DNA of 40,683 nt from contig JANQIR010000263.1 in the NCBI GenBank assembly GCA_028282065.1, positions 1 to 40,683 of the forward strand, in the 5' to 3' direction. Position 1 is the first letter of the stretch; the number at the start of each line of letters is the position of its first letter. The position numbers were made by a program, and so were the translations under genes. The notes under the pieces are model-generated. The model was given only the letters and a program-made list of their open reading frames with translations. It was not told where the DNA came from and made no database searches. Positions 34,486 to 40,683 of the stretch are shown piece after piece. This DNA comes from Aestuariivirgaceae bacterium. Its GTDB lineage: Bacteria; Pseudomonadota; Alphaproteobacteria; Rhizobiales; Aestuariivirgaceae.

Positions 34486-37068
34486 CTATCGCTTGCTCCA
34501 CCAACCCGATTTGCGTGGACCGGACTCGGTTGTCGTAGGCTGAGGCGGCGCCCATGTGCTGCGGGAAGGTTCCGAACCGGTGCTTGACGAACTCGTGCCG
34601 GTCGCAACATCGGCTTGCTCGGTTGCTTCATGCTCTGGCTGGCCGGTTCCGTTTGTCGTGGATTTGTCCTTTCCAGGCTCCTGTTGTCCGTTTGTGGACT
34701 GAGGTTCGGCCACTTCCGGTTCAGCAACCTCTGCTGCGGCCGCCTTGGTCTTGCGAGGTTTGCGGGTACGCTTCGGCTTTGCCGCAGGTTTCGTGTCGGG
34801 GGTGGGCTCTGCCTGTTCAGCCGGTTCTGCGGCCTCCGCGGGGGAGTCGGTTTCTGGCGCCGCGTCTGCTACGTCCGCAGGCGCATTTTCGGCCGTTGCG
34901 TCTTCACTCTTTGCCGCAGCCTTTGATTTGCGTGTCCGTTTGCGCGCCGGCTTCTTCTTCGGTTCGGCAGCTTCGGAGTCCCCCGATTCAGCCGTCACAT
35001 CTTCTGAAACTGCCTCCGGTTGGGCGTCAGGCGCGGGTTCAGCTGTCGCCTGATCATCATCGCTACCCGGCGATGACGCATCCTCGGCCGCCGTCGCCTC
35101 CGCACTGGCCTCGGCCTGCCGTTCCCGTGACCGCCGGCCGCCGCGTCTGCCTCTGCGGCGTTTGCGCTTTTGCGGCGCGGCCTCTTCGTCTTCATCGGAT
35201 GTTTCGGCGGATTTCGCCTCCACTTCGGACCCATCGTCTTTACCGGTGAAAGCCGAGTCGATCTTAACGCTTTCCGCTTGTGCGCCACGCCCCCCTTTGT
35301 GGCGGTCGCCACCGCGTTCGATTTCGCAATTGGACGGCAGGACATCGCCGCTTGGCTGTAGATAAATCGAGATCCCGTAAGTTGTCTCCAGGGACAGCAG
35401 GTGGTCTCGTTTATCGTTGAGGATGTAGAACGCCACATCCCGATCGCATTTCACAGTGAGATTGTCCGGCGTACGTCCCAGCAAATGTTCCTCAATCGAT
35501 CTGAGGACCGACAATGCACAGCTCGGCAAGGAGCGTACGAGGCCTGTGCCGTCACAATGAGGGCAGGGCCGCGTGGAATTCTCCAGCATGCCTTGCCTGA
35601 GGCGTTGCCGTGACATCTCCAGAAGACCGAAATGGCTGATTCGGCCGACCTGTATACGGGCCCGGTCCGTCTTCAGCGCATCCTTGAGCTTGCGTTCGAC
35701 CGAACGGTTGTTTCGCTTCTCCTCCATATCGATGAAGTCGATAACGATCAGCCCTGCCAGGTCGCGCAGTCTTAGCTGTCTGGCGATCTCCTCGGCTGCT
35801 TCCAGGTTGGTGCGTAGCGCCGTGTCCTCAATGCTGTGTTCGCGGGTCGATTTGCCGGAGTTGATATCTATGGACACCAGCGCTTCGGTCTGGTTGATCA
35901 CCATGTAGCCGCCGGATTTGAGCACGACGGTCGGAGAAAACAGCCCGTCGAGCTGGCTCTCGACCTGATACCGCAGGAACAGCGGGCGAATTTCCTTGTA
36001 AAGTTTGACGTTGCGCGCGTGGCTGGGCATCAGCATTTTCATGAAGCTCTTGGCTTCTTTTTGCGCGTCTTCGCCCTCTATGAGGATTTCATCGACTTCC
36101 TTGGTATAAAGATCGCGAATGGACCGTTTGATCAGGCTGCCTTCCTCGTAAACCAAGCTTGGCGCCGTTGATTCGAGCGTCAGGTCGCGGACATTCTCCC
36201 AAAGTCGTAACAGGTAGTCGAAGTCCCTCTTGATTTCCACCTTGGTGCGCTGCGCTCCTGCCGTGCGCACGATCAGCCCCATGCCTTGTGGAATATCTAC
36301 GCCCTTGGCAACGTCCTTCAGCCGCCGGCGGTCGGTTGCATCGGTTATTTTCCGGGAAATTCCACCGCCACGCGACGTATTCGGCATCAAGACGCAATAG
36401 CGTCCGGCCAGTGACAGGTAGGTTGTCAGCGCCGCGCCCTTGTTGCCGCGTTCTTCCTTGACGACCTGCACCAGTATGACCTGCCGTCGTTTGATGACCT
36501 CTTGAATCTTGTAGCTGCGCCGTGGGCGCTTCTTGCGCTGCGGCACCTCTTCAAGGGCGTCTTCAGCGCCGACAGAATCCACGGATTGGTCGTCCCGTGG
36601 CTCGCCGTCTTCATTTTCGTCTTCGTTGCCGGATGCGTCGAGTTCAGATTTGCCGTCATCTGCATCGTCATCGGACATCTCTGCCGCATCAGCCTCGGGC
36701 GAATCAGGCTGATCGTCATCGGCGCTGCTGCTGGCTTCGGTGGGATCGTCGGCGTCCAGATCTTCCTCGCTGCGCCGCGCATCGTCTTCTTCTTCCTGAA
36801 GTAGCGCCTGCCGGTCTGCGACGGGAATTTGGTAGTAGTCCGGATGAATTTCGCTGAAGGCGAGAAAACCGTGACGGTTTCCGCCGTAGTCTACGAACGC
36901 GGCTTGAAGCGATGGTTCAACCCTGGTCACCTTGGCCAGGTAAATATTACCTTTTAGCTGTTTGCGCTGTGCGGATTCGTAGTCAAACTCTTCAATTCGG
37001 TTTCCGCGGACGACAACGACCCGGGTCTCTTCCGGGTGTGCCGCATCGACAAGCATTTTACTGCCCAT
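34486..37068 (-). CDS. rne: Ribonuclease E/G family endoribonuclease
   Basis: An 860-residue RNase E. The catalytic part runs to about 560: S1-like domain starting MGSKMLVDAAHPEETRVVVVRGNRIEEFD, interrupted by an acidic insert near 90-185 (rich in Asp, Glu, Ser), then the catalytic Asp residues in VSIDINSGKS and GLIVIDFIDM, and the Zn-link RPCPHCDGTG. The C-terminal 280 residues are low complexity, alternating basic (RKRRRGRRGGRRSRERQ) and Ala/Glu/Pro blocks, the usual degradosome scaffold and RNA-binding region. It turns over mRNA and matures rRNA and tRNA. Start ATG at 37068 after AAGGATAAG. A long leader lies upstream. Confidence 0.95.
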   Translation of the reverse strand: MGSKMLVDAAHPEETRVVVVRGNRIEEFDYESAQRKQLKGNIYLAKVTRVEPSLQAAFVDYGGNRHGFLAFSEIHPDYYQIPVADRQALLQEEEDDARRSEEDLDADDPTEASSSADDDQPDSPEADAAEMSDDDADDGKSELDASGNEDENEDGEPRDDQSVDSVGAEDALEEVPQRKKRPRRSYKIQEVIKRRQVILVQVVKEERGNKGAALTTYLSLAGRYCVLMPNTSRGGGISRKITDATDRRRLKDVAKGVDIPQGMGLIVRTAGAQRTKVEIKRDFDYLLRLWENVRDLTLESTAPSLVYEEGSLIKRSIRDLYTKEVDEILIEGEDAQKEAKSFMKMLMPSHARNVKLYKEIRPLFLRYQVESQLDGLFSPTVVLKSGGYMVINQTEALVSIDINSGKSTREHSIEDTALRTNLEAAEEIARQLRLRDLAGLIVIDFIDMEEKRNNRSVERKLKDALKTDRARIQVGRISHFGLLEMSRQRLRQGMLENSTRPCPHCDGTGLVRSLPSCALSVLRSIEEHLLGRTPDNLTVKCDRDVAFYILNDKRDHLLSLETTYGISIYLQPSGDVLPSNCEIERGGDRHKGGRGAQAESVKIDSAFTGKDDGSEVEAKSAETSDEDEEAAPQKRKRRRGRRGGRRSRERQAEASAEATAAEDASSPGSDDDQATAEPAPDAQPEAVSEDVTAESGDSEAAEPKKKPARKRTRKSKAAAKSEDATAENAPADVADAAPETDSPAEAAEPAEQAEPTPDTKPAAKPKRTRKPRKTKAAAAEVAEPEVAEPQSTNGQQEPGKDKSTTNGTGQPEHEATEQADVATGTSSSSTGSEPSRSTWAPPQPTTTESGPRKSGWWSKR

Positions 37069-37714
37069 GTTGGCTTATCCTTGGCGCGCTGCCGCAGGTC
37101 TCGAACGACGGTACTGGCTCCGGGCGCCCGACGGCACCGGTTCGAGGCGCATGCGCGCTGAATTGGGGAAGGCTTACAAACCACACGCTCTCCGGCCGTT
37201 TGTAGGGCATGCGTGACAGCTACGGTGTCAGGCACCGCGGCGCTTGAACGTGGAATTTTTCTGATGGGCTCCATCAAAATAGCAAGCAATCCAGTTTTTT
37301 ACAGTGTCCCGTAATGCCGGGACGGTTCACTAAAATTCCGGACCCTCTTTTACCAATCATCGGGTCCGTGAGGATAACGCGTCCGGTTTGCGGCAATTCG
37401 ATGCCCGGATCCAAACCGGAGCGGAAACATTTACTCGGCAGGCTCACTGCCAATTCGGCCCGCCTGCATCAGAGAGTACTTAGTAGTCATATTGACTGTT
37501 TACAGCGATTGCAAGTCGTTAGCGGAGCGCACGTGCCCGGACGCGTTAACGATACTGTGTGATGAACAAAGACCGGTAGTTTCAGGGGCCGTGTGGCAAC
37601 CAACAGTTAACCCAAGCCATTTAATCCTTGTTTATACGATATGGGATGCTGCCAGGTGGATCCACAACGGTTCATCTGGCCTGGAACAAACGTAACGGGG
37701 AAAGTGTGCCGGCT
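37069..37714. promoter_or_regulatory. Long divergent intergenic region between rne and amiC
   Basis: About 640 bases. On the rne side it can fold: TGACA / TGTCA at 37214-37230 with a seven-base loop, and TGATGG-GCT-CCATCA at 37262-37276. Long leaders before rne are known in other bacteria to mediate autoregulation by RNase E cleavage; here that is inference. The AT-rich end near 37600-37650 probably holds the amiC promoter. No convincing small gene is seen. Confidence 0.4.
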
Positions 37715-39163
37715 GTGGTGGTGCGGGACGCTCATAAACGCGAGATTGCCGGCTGGCTCGTTTTGTGGCTGGTTGCGGCCATGATTCTGGCAGCCAGCGT
37801 GCCTGTGCGTGTCTTCGCGCAAGACCCGGCGCCTCCCGTTGCGACAGATGCGCGCGTTAATGGCGATACCAGCAAATCTCGCTTCGTCACGGACTTGTCA
37901 AAAGCGGTCAGCTTCAGTGTTTATGTTTTGCCGGATCCATACCGGGTCATCATTGATTTGCCGGAAACCATCTTCAAGTTACCGGAAGATGCCGGAAAGC
38001 AAGGTGCAGGGCTTGTTCAGTCTTTCCGTTTCGGTCTGGTTGAAAAGGGGCGGTCTCGAGTCGTCATTGATGTTGATCGGCCGGTCCTGATCGAGCGTTC
38101 CTTTGCTCTGCATCCGGTCGATGGTCAGCCAGCCCGGCTGGTTGTTGACCTCGTGAAGACAGATACGGAGAACTTTGCCCGGTTGCATGCCGCCGAACAG
38201 CCACTGGCGCCTCCGCCACCAACCAGGCAAAACCGGAACTCCAAAACCGAGACTGTCGCGGACGGCGACATTCCGGTCGATATTCCCGCGTTTACCGAGT
38301 TTGTCCGCAACGCGACCATAGAGCCGGCGGGAACCGGTACGGCAGCAACGGAAGGGGTGAAGAAGACACCCATCGGCAAACAGGTGGCCATCCCGCTTCC
38401 ACAGCCTCGTCCGACACGCAACGCGCAAGGCAGGGTGGCCTACGCACCTCCCGCCGCAAGGCCACAGAATGCCAAGCCGGTCATTGTCCTGGATCCCGGA
38501 CACGGCGGCCGTGACCCTGGCGCGATTTCCCGTAACAAGACCCTGGAAAAGGTCGTTGCACTGGCTTTTTCCAAGGTGTTTCGCGATAAATTACGGGCAA
38601 CGGGACGCTATGTCGTCAAGATGACCCGCGAAGACGACACCTTTTTGACCTTGCGTGACCGGGTGAAATTCGCTCGCGAGGCGAACGCGGATCTGTTCAT
38701 CGCCATTCACGCCGATTCCCTGCTGCGCGGTTCCGTGCGCGGTGCAACGGTCTACACATTGTCGGAGAAAGCCTCAGATAAGGAAGCTGAGGAACTGGCC
38801 CACAAGGAAAACCGCGCCGACATTATCGATGGCGTTGATCTTGGCGCAGAGACAGAGGAAATCACCGGCATCCTGATAGAGCTGGCGCAGCGCGAAACAA
38901 AAAACCATTCCGTGCATTTCGCAAAAACGGTTGTGAACTCAGTCGGTAAGGTTAGCCGGCTCGCACCGCGTCCCATGCGGTCGGCCGGTTTTAGAGTCTT
39001 GAAGGCACCGGATGTGCCGTCCATTCTGCTTGAGTTGGGCTATCTGTCGAGCCGCCGGGACGAACGATTGTTGCTGTCGCGCGTCTGGCGGCGCAAAATG
39101 GCGGGCGCGCTGGTCAAGGCGATTGACCGGCATTTTTCCACCAAGCTTGCCCTGACGCCCTGA
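37715..39163 (+). CDS. amiC: N-acetylmuramoyl-L-alanine amidase, AMIN and Amidase_3 domains
   Basis: A 482-residue periplasmic amidase that cleaves peptidoglycan between muramic acid and L-Ala at division. A signal (WLVLWLVAAMILAASVPVRVFA) is followed by an AMIN domain (about 55-150, with FSVYVLPDPYRVIIDLPET), a proline-rich linker, and the Amidase_3 zinc domain. Metal and catalytic residues lie in IVLDPGHGGRDPGA, NKTLEKVVALAF, LFIAIHADS and SILLELGYLS. There is no ATG with a good ribosome site; I chose GTG at 37715, with GGGGAAA about 11 bases upstream. ATG at 37646 would give a much longer N-terminus. It precedes PBP1a, as in other Hyphomicrobiales. Confidence 0.9.
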   Translation: MVVRDAHKREIAGWLVLWLVAAMILAASVPVRVFAQDPAPPVATDARVNGDTSKSRFVTDLSKAVSFSVYVLPDPYRVIIDLPETIFKLPEDAGKQGAGLVQSFRFGLVEKGRSRVVIDVDRPVLIERSFALHPVDGQPARLVVDLVKTDTENFARLHAAEQPLAPPPPTRQNRNSKTETVADGDIPVDIPAFTEFVRNATIEPAGTGTAATEGVKKTPIGKQVAIPLPQPRPTRNAQGRVAYAPPAARPQNAKPVIVLDPGHGGRDPGAISRNKTLEKVVALAFSKVFRDKLRATGRYVVKMTREDDTFLTLRDRVKFAREANADLFIAIHADSLLRGSVRGATVYTLSEKASDKEAEELAHKENRADIIDGVDLGAETEEITGILIELAQRETKNHSVHFAKTVVNSVGKVSRLAPRPMRSAGFRVLKAPDVPSILLELGYLSSRRDERLLLSRVWRRKMAGALVKAIDRHFSTKLALTP

Positions 39164-39224
39164 CGGTCGGTTGAGCGGTTTTTCCGCTCGGGCGGGTCGC
39201 CGGCTCAAGAATGCCACAATCGAC

Positions 39225-39255
39225 GCATAGTTGGCATAGTTGGCATGGGGGGGGG
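39225..39255 (+). repeat. Short tandem repeat and nine-G run upstream of the PBP1a gene
   Basis: Two copies of ATAGTTGGC are directly followed by AT and nine consecutive G residues (39247-39255). The G run lies about 30 bases before the predicted -35 element. Confidence 0.6.
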
Positions 39256-39283
39256 CGCTGGGCTCGGGAGCGTCTTGTTCGCT

Positions 39284-39312
39284 TTGACATTCAATTTGGC
39301 CGGCGAATATGG
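39284..39312 (+). promoter_or_regulatory. Candidate promoter of the PBP1a gene
   Basis: Consensus TTGACA (39284-39289), 17-base spacer, ATATGG (39307-39312), about 70 bases before the start codon. Confidence 0.5.
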
Positions 39313-39379
39313 CAAAGCTTGTCCGTTAGGCTTGAGTCACGAATCGCGAAGATATGATCCGCGCGGGTAGGGCGGCACG

Positions 39380-40683
39380 ATGCTGAGATTTCTGGGTTTC
39401 CTTTTCACCAGCGGCTTTATTGTCTTTTTGGCGGGAGCAGCCGGCGCCGGATATGTTATCTGGAATGTATCCAAGACGCTGCCGGAATATGAACAGCTGG
39501 CTGAATACCAGCCGCCGGTGATGAGCAGGATTCATGCCGGTGACGGCTCGCTTTTGGCGGAATATGCTGAACAGCGTCGGTTGTTTGTGCCGATCGATGC
39601 CGTGCCCAAACAGCTGATAAATGCCTTCCTGTCGGCCGAGGACAAGCGTTTTTATGAACATGGCGGGCTTGATTGGGAGGCGCTGGGCCGCGCGGCCATC
39701 GTCGATGTCAAAATCCTTTTCGACCGCTTTGTTCTCGGCAGGCGGGGTGGAAACCTGATCGGCGCGTCAACGATCACTCAGCAGGTTGCAAAGAACTTCC
39801 TGTTGTCCAGCGACCGGACATTGCAGCGCAAGATCAAGGAAGCGCTCATCGCACAACAGATCGAGGGCGCGTTCACGAAGGATCAGATCCTTGAGCTTTA
39901 TCTGAATGAAATTTACCTGGGTCTTGGCTCTTACGGAGTGGCCGGAGCTGCGCTGTCTTATTTTGACAAGTCTCTCGTCGATCTGTCGCTCGCTGAAATG
40001 GCTTATCTTGCTGCGCTTCCCAAAGCGCCGAACAATTACCATCCCTACCGTCGTAAGGAGCGGGCCATTGAGCGGCGCAACTGGGTGTTGGAACGTATGG
40101 AAGCCAATGGCTTCATCACCGCACAACAGCGCCAGGAGGCGGCCGCACAGCCGTTGAAGGTCGCGTTGCGTCCGTTTGGAGCGCAGCTTTTTGCAGCCGA
40201 GTCCTTTACCGAGGAAGTACGGCGCGAAGTCGTTCGCATGTACGACAGAAAGGCGCTCTATACGGGTGGGTTATCAATCCGCACAACGCTGGATCCGAAA
40301 TTGCAGATATTTGCCCGCCAGGCGATCACCGCAGGGTTGATGCAGTTTGACCGCAAGAAGGGCTGGCGGGGGCCGGCGCAGAAGGTGCGGCTTGTCGGAG
40401 ACTGGGGCCAACTCATCAGTGCGATCAAGGCGCCGTCTGACATTGCGCCATGGCGGTTGTCGGTGGTGCTCGAGGTGTCTGACGAACGCGCTGTCGTCGG
40501 GCTGCAGCCGAAAAGGCTGCGCAACGGTAAATTGGAAACTTCGCGCGAGACGGTTTCGGTGCCGCTGCAACTGATGACCTGGGCGCGCCGGTCGCTGCCG
40601 GACAACGGGCTTGGCCCCAAGGTCAAGGTGGTTAGCGATGTTCTGGCTGTCGGTGATGTTGTGTACGTTGCGCCCTCGCGCGA
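39380..40683 (+). CDS. mrcA: Penicillin-binding protein 1A (partial, runs off the window)
   Basis: The first 434 codons of a class A PBP; the gene continues past the window end. It begins MLRFLGFLFTSGFIVFLAG, a single N-terminal membrane anchor, then the GT51 glycosyltransferase: SAEDKRFYEHGG with the catalytic Glu, GASTITQQVAKNFLL, KIKEALIAQQIE, and EIYLGLGSYGVAGAA. A PBP-specific insert follows near 365-434 (KKGWRGPAQKV... GDVVYVAPSR), the OB-like domain of PBP1A before the transpeptidase. The transpeptidase is not in view. It polymerises glycan strands. GGGCGGC lies just before the ATG. Confidence 0.95.
   Translation, partial: MLRFLGFLFTSGFIVFLAGAAGAGYVIWNVSKTLPEYEQLAEYQPPVMSRIHAGDGSLLAEYAEQRRLFVPIDAVPKQLINAFLSAEDKRFYEHGGLDWEALGRAAIVDVKILFDRFVLGRRGGNLIGASTITQQVAKNFLLSSDRTLQRKIKEALIAQQIEGAFTKDQILELYLNEIYLGLGSYGVAGAALSYFDKSLVDLSLAEMAYLAALPKAPNNYHPYRRKERAIERRNWVLERMEANGFITAQQRQEAAAQPLKVALRPFGAQLFAAESFTEEVRREVVRMYDRKALYTGGLSIRTTLDPKLQIFARQAITAGLMQFDRKKGWRGPAQKVRLVGDWGQLISAIKAPSDIAPWRLSVVLEVSDERAVVGLQPKRLRNGKLETSRETVSVPLQLMTWARRSLPDNGLGPKVKVVSDVLAVGDVVYVAPSR

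Noticed and set aside
37606-37623. TTAA pair upstream of amiC as a possible CtrA site
   Set aside because: The two TTAA elements are ten bases apart; the CtrA consensus needs seven.
37314-37695. Short plus-strand frames in the rne-amiC gap
   Set aside because: No ribosome sites or protein-like sequence; region is better read as leader and promoter DNA.

Overview
The window looks like chromosomal DNA of an alphaproteobacterium, most likely Hyphomicrobiales (Rhizobiales). The evidence is the set of gene pairs and families: an aapJQMP general amino-acid transporter, a MarR regulator next to an L,D-transpeptidase (ldtR-ldtP arrangement), the F1-ATPase inhibitor zeta subunit (DUF1476) divergent from purC, an RNase E with an acidic insert in its S1 domain, the rne / amiC / PBP1a neighbourhood, and an extensin-family protein. 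Base composition is moderately GC-rich and even. I saw no insertion sequence, prophage, tRNA, rRNA or CRISPR array.

Layout. 1-1440: two related small proteins beginning MARTA, each behind a near-identical promoter carrying a PhaR/AniA-like palindrome, with a DOPA-dioxygenase-family gene between them. 1.5-3.5 kb: a DUF695-RraB protein and cystathionine beta-lyase. 3.9-8.4 kb: aapJQMP. 8.4-13.1 kb: a minus-strand run of up to seven genes (small ORF, 2OG-Fe(II) oxygenase, cysteine synthase, AlaX tRNA editing, GFA family, sulfurtransferase, GNAT) centred on cysteine and sulfur metabolism. 13.3-16.4 kb: SH3 protein, methyltransferase, hemB, extensin-family protein. 16.7-20.8 kb: valine catabolism (isobutyryl-CoA dehydrogenase, 3-hydroxyisobutyryl-CoA hydrolase, 3-hydroxyisobutyrate dehydrogenase), interrupted by a secreted protein made of an internal duplication. 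21.0-23.0 kb: ldtR and ldtP. 23.1-32.5 kb: minus-strand grxD, bolA, purL and purQ, purS, purC, with a large MscS channel, an AraC regulator and an MFS transporter lying between purL and purQ. 32.8-34.5 kb: ATPase zeta subunit and a secreted GH3 hydrolase. 34.5-40.7 kb: rne, amiC and the start of a PBP1a gene that runs off the end.

Together the genes are mostly housekeeping: amino-acid uptake and turnover, sulfur amino acids, purines, haem, iron-sulfur handling and peptidoglycan remodelling (LdtP, AmiC, PBP1a, possibly the GH3, extensin and SH3 proteins). I do not see an obvious new defence or mobile system. The best leads are the matched promoters of the two MARTA proteins, the duplicated secreted protein inside the valine genes, the histone-like tail on AapP, and the small ORF leading the cysteine operon.
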